Below, one piece after another: positions 1 through 6,894 of a stretch of 12,569 nucleotides of DNA (positions are counted from its first letter, which is position 1; each line of letters starts with the position of its first letter). Both the position numbers and the translations under genes were made by a program. Below the pieces are notes generated by a model. It was not told the DNA's origin and searched no databases. It saw nothing but the letters and a program-made list of their open reading frames with translations. The stretch comes from Rhizobiaceae bacterium (GTDB lineage: Bacteria; Pseudomonadota; Alphaproteobacteria; Rhizobiales; Rhizobiaceae). The stretch lies in NCBI GenBank assembly GCA_021648425.1, contig JAKISV010000074.1:1-12569 (forward strand). The letters are read 5' to 3'.

Positions 1-372
1 GAAAGTCCCTGGACCCTGGCCTATAAAAACAAGAGGATTACGGCTGCGGACAAAGGCAAGAGCTGGAAATTTGTACGCACCATGGACAGTCAACAAAATA
101 ACGACAGCGCTGCCAACACCTTGAAAGAAAGTGCAAAAAGCGCGCGTGAAGTTAAATGCAGCGAAGAAGAAATTGATGGTGTGGTACACGAGCTTGTCGA
201 GGCAAGATATGATTCTGCGCTCATGGGAAATGCCGAGACTCTCAGCAAATACTGGGTTAATCCAGAAACCGGCTGGATAACAAAGAATTCTGTTTATACG
301 GAAAAAATGGGCAGTGAATTTATTCAGGTAATGGAAAAAGTTCCCGATTTGACCCTGCCCACACCTGAATAA
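1..372 (+). CDS. Unrecognised protein, C-terminal part (5' end outside window)
   Basis: The reading frame is open from the first base of the window to the TAA at 370-372, giving 123 visible residues, so the gene very probably starts upstream. An ATG at 82 would give 96 residues, but no properly spaced ribosome binding site precedes it, and the 27 codons before it read as normal protein (WTLAYKNKRITAADKGKSW). The visible part is hydrophilic, rich in Lys, Glu, Ser and Asn, with no membrane segment, cysteine cluster or motif I can assign. A Ser/Asn/Gln-rich stretch (SQQNNDSAANT) suggests a linker, followed by a likely helical part (EEEIDGVVHELVEARYDSAL). It converges on tgt, with 28 bp between the two stop codons. 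I do not recognise the family and assign no function. Confidence 0.6.
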   Translation, partial: ESPWTLAYKNKRITAADKGKSWKFVRTMDSQQNNDSAANTLKESAKSAREVKCSEEEIDGVVHELVEARYDSALMGNAETLSKYWVNPETGWITKNSVYTEKMGSEFIQVMEKVPDLTLPTPE

Positions 373-400
373 TCATATGGATTGCAGGGTTCAACCCTCC

Positions 401-1543
401 TTACAATGCCTTAATATCCCCAAGCGCCCATCGCTCCCTGGTCAGCGCTCGAAATTCCTCAAACCGGCTATCACTGATTGCCTCGCGTATTTCGCCCATC
501 AACACCTGATAATAAGCCAGATTATTCCAGGTGAGCAGCATGCCGCCCAGGGCCTCATTACATTTCACCAGATGGTGCAGATAGGCACGTGAATAGTCTG
601 TTGTCGCGGGACAATTGGAAGCTTCATCCAGTGGTCGGTGATCCTCGCTATGGCGGGCGTTTTTCAAATTGACCTTGCCCCCTCTTGTATAGGCCAGCCC
701 ATGGCGCCCGGCCCTCGTGGGCATCACGCAGTCAAACATGTCTATGCCGCGCGCCACGCTTTCCAAAATATCATCAGGTGTGCCAACGCCCATCAGATAA
801 CGCGGCTTTTCTTCCGGCATCGCCGGGCAGGTTTCATCTAACATTGCCAGCATAACTTCCTGCGGTTCGCCCACGGCCAACCCACCAACGGCATACCCTT
901 TTAAATCCATTGCTGCCAGTTCGCGCGCTGAGCGGATACGCAAACTGGGTTGATCACCGCCCTGCACAATACCAAACATCGCCCTGGATTTTTGATCACC
1001 AAAGGCATTGGCCGAGCGCTGCGCCCAGCGCAGGGACAATTCCATCGCCCGCTCGATCTCCTCAAACTCGGCTGGAAGCGCAATGCACTCATCCAGCTGC
1101 ATCTGGATATCCGCCCCAAGCAGGCCTTGAATTTCGATCGAACGCTCCGGGCTCAAGTGATATTTTCGCCCGTCAATATGCGATTGAAAGGTCACGCCCT
1201 TTTCGTCAAGCTTGCGCAGGGCCGCCAGCGACATCACCTGAAAACCACCAGAATCCGTCAAAATCGGGTATGGCCAGCGGGCAAATTCATGCAGCCCCCC
1301 AAGCTTCGCCACCCGCTCAGCCCCCGGCCGCAACATCAAATGATAGGTGTTACCCAAAATAATATCAGCGCCCAGCTCGCGAACCTGGTCCATATACATG
1401 GCTTTCACTGTTCCTGCCGTTCCAACCGGCATGAACGCTGGTGTTCTGATTTCTCCGCGCCCGGTGCCAATCACCCCGCGCCGCGCCGCGCCATCTTTGG
1501 CCAGCACCTTGAATGAAAATTCTATATCTTGCGGATCACTCAT
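401..1543 (-). CDS. tgt: tRNA-guanine transglycosylase (queuine/preQ1 tRNA-ribosyltransferase)
   Basis: Tgt exchanges guanine-34 of GUN-anticodon tRNAs (Tyr, His, Asn, Asp) for preQ1 in the queuosine pathway. The 380-residue product has the family length and motifs: TDSGGFQ with the general acid/base Asp97, QLDECI (Asp151, Cys153), FGIVQGG (Gln194), GGLAVGE (the bacterial-type Val224), and DMFDCVMPTR with the nucleophile Asp271. I chose the ATG at 1543 (MSDPQ) because AGGTGAGG sits just upstream. An in-frame TTG at 1561 would add six residues and has no such support. The queA stop at 1549-1551 lies inside that Shine-Dalgarno sequence, leaving a 5-nt gap, so translation is probably coupled. 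Oddity: the C-terminal zinc site, normally Cys-Cys-Cys-His, reads Ser309, Cys311, Thr314, Asn340, so three of four ligands are missing. The identity is secure; whether zinc is bound is doubtful. Confidence 0.97.
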   Translation of the reverse strand: MSDPQDIEFSFKVLAKDGAARRGVIGTGRGEIRTPAFMPVGTAGTVKAMYMDQVRELGADIILGNTYHLMLRPGAERVAKLGGLHEFARWPYPILTDSGGFQVMSLAALRKLDEKGVTFQSHIDGRKYHLSPERSIEIQGLLGADIQMQLDECIALPAEFEEIERAMELSLRWAQRSANAFGDQKSRAMFGIVQGGDQPSLRIRSARELAAMDLKGYAVGGLAVGEPQEVMLAMLDETCPAMPEEKPRYLMGVGTPDDILESVARGIDMFDCVMPTRAGRHGLAYTRGGKVNLKNARHSEDHRPLDEASNCPATTDYSRAYLHHLVKCNEALGGMLLTWNNLAYYQVLMGEIREAISDSRFEEFRALTRERWALGDIKAL

Positions 1544-1548
1544 TGGCC

Positions 1549-2622
1549 TCACCTGTTGCAATATAAAAGGCTGGCATCGCCATAGGAATAAAAACGGTAG
1601 TTATCGCGAATTGCATGGTCGTAAGCACTTTGCATCACCTCCAGCCCGCTAAAGGCACTCACCAGCATAAACAGCGTTGAACGCGGCAGATGAAAATTGG
1701 TGATCAGCATATCGACCGCCTTAAACCGGTGGCCGGGTGTAATAAAAATATCCGTCGCCCCGCTCCACTCGTTGATTTGACCTTCACTACCCACCGCACT
1801 TTCCAGCAATCGCAAGCTTGTCGTCCCCACACTGACAATGCGCCCGCCTCCGGCATGAACCGCATTCAATTCAGCAGCCACTTCACTGCTGATAATGCCG
1901 TTTTCGTAATGCATCTTGTGATCATCCGTATCATCAACCTTCACCGGAAGAAATGTCCCGGCCCCCACGTGCAAAGTGACAAAATGCTTTGATACGCCTT
2001 TTTGCTCCAGCCTGGAAAATATCTCATCGCTAAAATGCAAACCAGCAGTGGGCGCGGCAACGGCACCATCATTACGGGCATAAAAAGTCTGGTAATCTGA
2101 AATGTCACGTTCATCTACCGCTCGCTTTGAGGCTATATAAGGTGGAAGCGGCATATGGCCGACAGCCATCATCGCTTCATCAAGAACAGGACCGCTTAAA
2201 TCAAAAGCCAGCTCAATTTCGCCCCCGTCGCCTTTACCCGTGACCTGCGCATCAAGCGCACCGGCAAGGCAAACCTGCTGGTCGCTTCCAAATGAAATAC
2301 GCTCGCCAACCCGCAGCTTTTTTGCTCCTTTGGCAAAGGCTGCCCATTTATTTGCTGATAGTCGCCGATGCAAAGTGATACTCACTCGCGCCACAATGCC
2401 GTCACGCTCACGCCTGCCTTCAAACTGCGCGGGTATTACCCTGGTATCGTTAAAAACCAAAGCGTCCCCGGGATTGAGATAATCCAGCAGGTCGCCAAAT
2501 TTCCTGTCCTCCAGTTCGCCCTCAGCTTTTATCACCAGCAAACGCGAACTGTCGCGTGGCTCAGCAGGACGAAGCGCGATATTCTCTTGCGGGAGAATAA
2601 AATCAAACTGGTCTACATCCAT
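1549..2622 (-). CDS. queA: S-adenosylmethionine:tRNA ribosyltransferase-isomerase
   Basis: QueA transfers and isomerises the ribosyl moiety of S-adenosylmethionine onto preQ1 already placed in tRNA, giving epoxyqueuosine. It acts in the cytoplasm directly after Tgt. The 357-residue product spans the whole family: FDFILPQENIALRPAEPRD near the N-terminus, GDALVFNDTRVIPAQ (52-66), GAVAAPTAGLHF (186-197), VTLHVGAGTFLPVK (215-228), VGTTSLRLLES (265-275), DIFITPGHRFKAVD (291-304), TNFHLPRSTLFMLVSAF (308-324) and YRFYSYGDASL (342-352). I chose the ATG at 2622, which has GGTGGA seven nt upstream. An in-frame TTG at 2637 would add five residues. tgt follows after 5 nt. A strong intrinsic terminator lies only about 28 bp upstream, so expression must come from read-through or from a promoter near that hairpin. 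Confidence 0.97.
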   Translation of the reverse strand: MDVDQFDFILPQENIALRPAEPRDSSRLLVIKAEGELEDRKFGDLLDYLNPGDALVFNDTRVIPAQFEGRRERDGIVARVSITLHRRLSANKWAAFAKGAKKLRVGERISFGSDQQVCLAGALDAQVTGKGDGGEIELAFDLSGPVLDEAMMAVGHMPLPPYIASKRAVDERDISDYQTFYARNDGAVAAPTAGLHFSDEIFSRLEQKGVSKHFVTLHVGAGTFLPVKVDDTDDHKMHYENGIISSEVAAELNAVHAGGGRIVSVGTTSLRLLESAVGSEGQINEWSGATDIFITPGHRFKAVDMLITNFHLPRSTLFMLVSAFSGLEVMQSAYDHAIRDNYRFYSYGDASLLYCNR

Positions 2623-2635
2623 CTGTTTCCACCAC

Positions 2636-2677
2636 AAAAACGAGAAAAAGGCAGCGCGATCTATTAGTCGCGCTGCC
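2636..2677 (-). terminator. Rho-independent terminator between the cyclophilin gene and queA
   Basis: A perfect 10-bp inverted repeat, GGCAGCGCGA (2650-2659) and TCGCGCTGCC (2668-2677), encloses an 8-nt loop. Read on the minus strand it is followed directly by TTTTT, CTCG and a second TTTTT run, which is a textbook intrinsic terminator for transcription coming from coaD and the cyclophilin genes. It starts 29 bp after the cyclophilin stop codon and its T tracts end about 13 nt before the queA start codon. It could be a plain operon boundary or an attenuator for queA-tgt. No alternative antiterminator pairing was evident by eye. Confidence 0.85.
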
Positions 2678-2706
2678 CGATTAAAACAAGCAAAATCACT
2701 ACCGCT

Positions 2707-3180
2707 CTACAAGTCAGCAGCAACCTTCATTGAAATAATAGAATCAGGATCGCTCACCGGCTCACCTTTTTTGATAGTATCGACAATTTCCATGCCTGAA
2801 GTCACTTTGCCCCAGACCGTATATTGACGGTCGAGAAAACCGGCATCATCCAGACAGATGAAAAACTGACTGTTGGCACTGTCCGGCATCTGGCTTCGAG
2901 CCATTGAACAAATGCCGCGCGCATGAGGTTCATCAGTGAATTCAGCTTTCAAGTCCGGCTTGGAAGAACCGCCGGTACCGGTGCCGTGGGGGCAGCCGAC
3001 CTGAGCCATGAAGCCGTCAATCACACGGTGAAAAACAATGCCGTCATAAAACCCCTCTCGCGCCAGCTCCTTTACCCGTTCCACATGGCCTGGTGCCAGA
3101 TCAGGACGCAATTCAATCACCACTTCGCCTTTTGTTGTTTCAATAACCAGAGTATTTTCCGGGTCTTTATAGTCCGCCAC
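2707..3180 (-). CDS. ppiB: Peptidyl-prolyl cis-trans isomerase, cyclophilin type, cytoplasmic
   Basis: This is a 157-residue single-domain cyclophilin that catalyses cis-trans isomerisation of X-Pro peptide bonds. It has no signal peptide or membrane segment, so it is probably cytoplasmic. Visible active-site elements are GFYDGIVFHRVIDGFMAQ (Arg52, Phe57, Gln60), MARSQMPDSANSQFFI (Phe106/107) and FLDRQYTVWGKV. Phe115 stands where the human enzyme has the cyclosporin-contacting Trp, as is common in bacterial cyclophilins. The start is a GTG at 3180, with AAAGGA seven nt upstream. It is the second of two tandem cyclophilin genes, 50 bp after the lipoprotein paralogue, and is followed by an intrinsic terminator, so it is probably the last gene of a coaD-led operon. 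The symbol is assigned by class; ppiA and ppiB naming varies among alphaproteobacteria. Confidence 0.93.
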   Translation of the reverse strand: MADYKDPENTLVIETTKGEVVIELRPDLAPGHVERVKELAREGFYDGIVFHRVIDGFMAQVGCPHGTGTGGSSKPDLKAEFTDEPHARGICSMARSQMPDSANSQFFICLDDAGFLDRQYTVWGKVTSGMEIVDTIKKGEPVSDPDSIISMKVAADL

Positions 3181-3230
3181 TTGATTGTCCTTTCAATGAG
3201 TTCAGCAAAAATTAGATATTAATGTGTGCC

Positions 3231-3866
3231 CTAGGGCGCCATTTGCATTTTGATAATTTTGTCGGGGTCACTAACCGCGCCATTATTGGCCTGATCGCCT
3301 TTTTTGATGGCATCGACAAATTCCATGCCCTTAACCACCCGGCCAAACACTGTGTATTTTCCGTTGAGAAAGTCACCGGGTGCAAACATGATGAAAAACT
3401 GCGAATTGGCACTGTTGGGGCTTTGTGAACGTGCCATTCCTAAAATTCCACGAACAAACGGCTCATTGGAAAATTCCGCCTTCAGATCCGGCAGATCAGA
3501 ACCACCGCGCCCGGTGCCCGTAGGATCGCCGGTTTGCGCCATAAACCCGTTAATTACCCGGTGAAACACGATGCCATCATAAAACCCCTGCCCGACCAGC
3601 GTCTTGATACGTTCCACATGGGCAGGTGCCAGTTGCGGCAACAGTTCAATTTCAATTCGTCCGGCATTAACATCCATATAAACAAGGTTGTTGCCACTGA
3701 CAGGTGTGCGAGCGCTTTGCCCGGTATCGGGTGTTGCAGGTTTTGCTTCCTTGCCAATCACCGGCGTCTTGCTACTGTCTCCACCAGTTGGCGGAGTGCT
3801 GGAATTACAACCCGACAGCACAAGCCCCAAAACTCCTACCGCAAATATTGCGCGAATGAATGCCAT
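3231..3866 (-). CDS. Peptidyl-prolyl cis-trans isomerase, cyclophilin type, predicted lipoprotein
   Basis: This 211-residue protein joins an export signal to a cyclophilin domain and probably assists folding of envelope proteins. Residues 1-19 form a lipoprotein signal with lipobox LSGC. Cys20 would be lipidated, and Asn21 at +2 is no inner-membrane retention signal by the E. coli rule. Residues 21-58 are a Ser/Thr/Pro/Gly-rich linker. The domain from about 60 has GFYDGIVFHRVINGFMAQ (Arg103, Gln111), MARSQSPNSANSQFFI and FLNGKYTVFGRV. The ATG at 3866 has AGGAGAA upstream at good spacing. It begins 15 bp after coaD and is followed by its cytoplasmic paralogue. The two domains are clearly related (shared GFYDGIVFHRVI and GFMAQ), which points to an old tandem duplication. 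Confidence 0.93.
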   Translation of the reverse strand: MAFIRAIFAVGVLGLVLSGCNSSTPPTGGDSSKTPVIGKEAKPATPDTGQSARTPVSGNNLVYMDVNAGRIEIELLPQLAPAHVERIKTLVGQGFYDGIVFHRVINGFMAQTGDPTGTGRGGSDLPDLKAEFSNEPFVRGILGMARSQSPNSANSQFFIMFAPGDFLNGKYTVFGRVVKGMEFVDAIKKGDQANNGAVSDPDKIIKMQMAP

Positions 3867-3881
3867 TATTTTCTCCTGAAA

Positions 3882-4364
3882 TTACTCGAATTTTTTGTTT
3901 AACAATGCCAGCACCGGCTTAGGCACAAACGAAGACACATCACCGCCCATTGAAGCAATCTGACGAACCAGCGTTGCGGTGATCGCGCGATATTTAGGAT
4001 TGGCGGCAAAGAAAATTGTACCAAGCTGCGGCGCCATCGCCCCATTCATACCAGCCATTTGCAGTTCATAGTCCAGATCGCTGCCATCGCGCACCCCGCG
4101 AACCAGGACTGTAGCCCCCGCATCTCTGGCTGCATCAACAACCAGATTGTCAAATGATTCAACGCGCACCTGCCCGCCCATCTCTTTTACAGCCTGGGTG
4201 ATTAATTGCGCACGCTCTTCAAAATCCAGCATCGGTGTTTTTCCCGCATGCACACCAATCCCCACAATAACCTCATCAGCCACGCCAAATGCCTGGCGCA
4301 AAATATCCAGATGGCCAAATGTCAGCGGATCAAACGAACCCGGATAATAAGCAATTCTTTTCAT
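3882..4364 (-). CDS. coaD: Phosphopantetheine adenylyltransferase (PPAT)
   Basis: CoaD transfers AMP from ATP to 4'-phosphopantetheine, giving dephospho-CoA, the penultimate step of coenzyme A synthesis. The 160-residue product matches the family length. It has YPGSFDPLTFGH (residues 7-18), containing the nucleotidyltransferase T-x-G-H motif at 15-18, then VRGVRDGSDLDYELQMAGMN (88-107), and the ITATLVRQIASMGGDVSSFVP segment near the C-terminus in place of the common ISSS form. I chose the ATG at 4364 because AAAGGTG lies just upstream. The in-frame GTG two codons earlier has no ribosome binding site. It is the first gene of the apparent coaD, cyclophilin, cyclophilin operon and is divergent from the HerA-like gene. 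I saw no clear promoter by eye in the 148-bp gap. Confidence 0.96.
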   Translation of the reverse strand: MKRIAYYPGSFDPLTFGHLDILRQAFGVADEVIVGIGVHAGKTPMLDFEERAQLITQAVKEMGGQVRVESFDNLVVDAARDAGATVLVRGVRDGSDLDYELQMAGMNGAMAPQLGTIFFAANPKYRAITATLVRQIASMGGDVSSFVPKPVLALLNKKFE

Positions 4365-4512
4365 GGGCACCTTTTGTCACGTGATCGCTCCAAGCACAAC
4401 CTTTTCGCTTGAATTTCTGCCCGCCATTAACCCACTCTTCACCAAGTTCCAACACTCGGATTTAACCAACGCCTGATAGTAAGGTTACTTAAGGATAACT
4501 ACGGGGAATTCG
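4365..4512. other. Divergent intergenic region, coaD / HerA-like gene
   Basis: This 148-bp spacer must carry outward promoters for coaD (-) and for the HerA-like gene (+). The only sites I can place are the coaD Shine-Dalgarno sequence (AAAGGTG on the minus strand, about 4370-4376) and GGGGA at about 4503-4507, five nt before the ATG at 4513. No -35/-10 pair close to consensus is visible on either strand, and no long inverted repeat was found. Confidence 0.5.
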
Positions 4513-6579
4513 ATGAATCTTACAAGCGACCTATCAAGCAACGTTGTTGAGCAACACGAAGCAGTGGATAGCGGCAATCAGAATCATAGCCAGGCCGATA
4601 ATGAAACCGGTTTTATACGCAACCGCACAGAAGGCCACGTTGTTTGTTGCGATGGCGAAACCGTCACTATTTTAGCTAAAGTCGGCAAAGCCACCAAGGC
4701 TTCTGATGATTACTGGGCTGTTGGCCAGCTGATTTCTGTTCGTGTGGGTGAAAACCGAATAGTGGGTATGATTTATAAACTTGAAGCACCTGAGCAAAAA
4801 AACTGGACTACCCAAGGTGACAACCTGATTACAGTTCATATTGAATTGGTTGGTGAAATAACCACAAACTTTGAAGCGAAGGTTAAATTCAATAGCGGCA
4901 TTTCCAACTATCCTCACCTTGGCGCAATTGCCCATCGTATTCGCGCCGAGGATCTTGCAGCCATCTATCAGAATGAAGAAAATTCCGCTGTGAAAATCGG
5001 ATCAATTACTCAGGATTCGTCAATTCCGGCATTAATCAGCATTGATAAGCTCCTGTCGCGCCATTTTGCTGTTGTTGGTACAACTGGCGTTGGTAAATCA
5101 ACATCTGTTGCTTTGATTTTGCGAAAAATCGTTGAACAGCGTCCCGATATCCGCACCCTCATTCTCGACCCGCATAATGAATTTGCCACCGCATTTCCAG
5201 ATCATGCCATCACCGTTGATGCCTCCACACTCGATTTGCCGTTCTGGATGTTCACCCTGGAAGAATTTGTTGAGGTAATTTTTCGCGGGCGGCCAGGTAT
5301 TGGAGAAGAAGTTGACGCCCTTCGCGACTTTATACCGGAAGCAAAAATTCACTACGAACGCGGTTCAGATACAGATAAACACGCAACGCTAGTCAAACGC
5401 GGGCGTGAACCTTCTTCATTTACGGCTGATACGCCGGTACCTTATCGTATGCCAGATTTGCTCAAATTGATGGATGAAAAACTGGGGCAACTTGACGGTA
5501 AAGCCGAACGCCCCCACATCAAAGCGTTGAAGAACCGCATTGAATCAATCATGAACGACCCACGGTTTAAATTCATGTTTGACGGCAAATCAAGCGCAGA
5601 TGCAATGAACCGTCTTCTATCCCACGTATTCCGGATTCCTCAGAACGGCAAACCCATTTGTGTGTTTGAATTGTCAGGCATTCCTTCAGAGGTGGTGAAT
5701 GTTGTGGCTTCCGTCATGTGTCGGTTGGCTTTCGATCTGGGCATTTCCTCCCAGGGCACCATACAAACCCTGGTGGTTTGCGAAGAGGCCCACCGTTATA
5801 TTCCAGCTGATGCAAGTGCTGGCTTTCTGCCGACCCGTACCGCCATTGCCCGCATCGCCAAAGAAGGCCGCAAATATGGTGTCTATCTTGGGGTTATCAC
5901 CCAGCGCCCCGGCGAACTGGATTCAACCATATTATCCCAGTGCAACACCATCTTTTCCATTCGCCTGGGCAATGAATACGATCAGGAGATTGTTCGCCAG
6001 GCACTAACCGGCGGCGCGCGCTCCACCGCTTCTTTTCTGTCATCGCTGGCCAACCGCGAATGTATCGCCTTTGGCGAAGCAATCGATTCTCCCATGCGCA
6101 TGATGTTTGAAACCGTCGCCAAAAAAGATTTACCCGGTTCGCATATTTACGAAAATCAGGAAAAATTGCGTAGTGGCGGCTCCGGCATGTCCTTAGCCAG
6201 TGTCATTAATACCATGCGCCAGAAAGGCGTTGAAAAAACAGAGCTGCGCGAAGAAGATTACAGCACCCAAAGTGCAAATGCTGATTTTGTCGGGGAACAA
6301 AAACCTTCCCTTGCCAATACACGGCCAACTCCACAAGTTGCAGAGCAACCCAGAAGCGTTCATGATCGTGATCTACCTGCATCAACACCAATGCCCGGCG
6401 AGATTGCCGCACAGCAGGCAGTTGCAAGCACACAGCAAACTCAACAAATCCATTCCAATGGCAGTCAGCCTCAAAATTCAATCCCACCCAGAGCGCCAAT
6501 CGCGCCACCCCCCTCAAACACAGCAGGCGGTGGTGGTCTCAGGACCTCAAATTTGATTAGAAATTTTCGAGCAAGGTAA
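4513..6579 (+). CDS. HerA-like ATP-binding protein (DUF87 / FtsK-HerA superfamily ATPase)
   Basis: This 688-residue protein resembles HerA hexameric DNA-translocating ATPases. An N-terminal beta-rich segment (about 35-170) fits the HAS-barrel that caps HerA. Then follow RHFAVVGTTGVGKSTS, with Walker A GTTGVGKST at 189-197; LILDPHNEFA (216-225), typical of HerA; Walker B TLVVCEEAH with catalytic Glu424/425; and GVITQRPGELDSTILSQCNT (460-479), the HerA QRPxEL sensor region. Residues 590-688 are a Gln/Pro/Ser-rich, probably disordered tail ending in a glycine run and the basic RTSNLIRNFRAR. The start has GGGGA five nt upstream. Archaeal HerA works with the NurA nuclease in end resection, and some bacterial relatives pair with Sir2 or other effectors in phage defence. 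No nuclease or effector gene is visible here, so the role is open. It stands alone on the plus strand. Confidence 0.85.
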   Translation: MNLTSDLSSNVVEQHEAVDSGNQNHSQADNETGFIRNRTEGHVVCCDGETVTILAKVGKATKASDDYWAVGQLISVRVGENRIVGMIYKLEAPEQKNWTTQGDNLITVHIELVGEITTNFEAKVKFNSGISNYPHLGAIAHRIRAEDLAAIYQNEENSAVKIGSITQDSSIPALISIDKLLSRHFAVVGTTGVGKSTSVALILRKIVEQRPDIRTLILDPHNEFATAFPDHAITVDASTLDLPFWMFTLEEFVEVIFRGRPGIGEEVDALRDFIPEAKIHYERGSDTDKHATLVKRGREPSSFTADTPVPYRMPDLLKLMDEKLGQLDGKAERPHIKALKNRIESIMNDPRFKFMFDGKSSADAMNRLLSHVFRIPQNGKPICVFELSGIPSEVVNVVASVMCRLAFDLGISSQGTIQTLVVCEEAHRYIPADASAGFLPTRTAIARIAKEGRKYGVYLGVITQRPGELDSTILSQCNTIFSIRLGNEYDQEIVRQALTGGARSTASFLSSLANRECIAFGEAIDSPMRMMFETVAKKDLPGSHIYENQEKLRSGGSGMSLASVINTMRQKGVEKTELREEDYSTQSANADFVGEQKPSLANTRPTPQVAEQPRSVHDRDLPASTPMPGEIAAQQAVASTQQTQQIHSNGSQPQNSIPPRAPIAPPPSNTAGGGGLRTSNLIRNFRAR

Positions 6580-6720
6580 TAATTTCGGTTCAACAGCGCA
6601 ATTTCTCGCGATGTGAGCAATCACACAGATTTTCCTGAATGCATTGTGAATAATGCAATCATCCAAGGTTCACACCCCATGAGCCATAACAGCGATGAAA
6701 CTTAAACAGGGAATAAAGCG
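6580..6720. other. Spacer downstream of the HerA-like gene with two short inverted repeats
   Basis: TGTGA-GCAA-TCACA (6612-6625) could fold into a 5-bp hairpin with a GCAA tetraloop and is followed by a short T run, so it may be a weak terminator for the gene before it. TGCATT-GTGAAT-AATGCA (6640-6657) is a second dyad, placed about 65 bp before the small ORF at 6721, and could be an operator. Neither matches a site I can name with confidence. Confidence 0.3.
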
Positions 6721-6825
6721 ATGATTTTAGTTACCATAATGTTTCTGATTACCATGTCCCTAATGGCCGCAAGCCTTTTCGCACTGTATAAAGAGCGACG
6801 CAGGATTAATCGCACCAAGTCATAG
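6721..6825 (+). CDS. Possible 34-residue single-pass membrane peptide
   Basis: A short ORF runs from ATG 6721 to TAG 6823-6825. Residues 1-23 are almost entirely hydrophobic (Ile, Leu, Val, Met, Phe, Ala), followed by the strongly basic tail KERRRINRTKS. This is the layout of a small inner-membrane peptide with its C-terminus in the cytoplasm by the positive-inside rule. AGGGA lies about eight to nine nt before the ATG. The gene would be alone in the gap between the HerA-like gene and the convergent HIT gene. I recognise no family. The support is the ribosome binding site and the non-random amphipathic layout; at this length chance cannot be excluded. Confidence 0.45.
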   Translation: MILVTIMFLITMSLMAASLFALYKERRRINRTKS

Positions 6826-6894
6826 ACCTGTGCAACTAAAGCGCTTTTTTCAAGTTTTGATTGATAATCCGCAATTCAGAACATTTTGCCTGAT

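Noticed and set aside
387..399. AGGGT-TCA-ACCCT hairpin between the converging first gene and tgt
   Set aside because: The stem is five pairs with no T run on either strand, so it is too weak to call a terminator.
950..1516. 188-codon open frame on the plus strand opposite tgt
   Set aside because: It is antisense to a fully conserved gene, with no ribosome binding site or recognisable domain.
6612..6625. CRP-like site TGTGA...TCACA
   Set aside because: The spacer is 4 bp instead of the 6 bp needed for CRP, and the half-sites do not fit FNR/FixK (TTGAT-N4-ATCAA).
6839..6850. AAAGCGCTTT followed by T residues as a terminator after the small ORF
   Set aside because: It is a gapless palindrome with no loop-forming bases, so it cannot make a stable hairpin of useful length.
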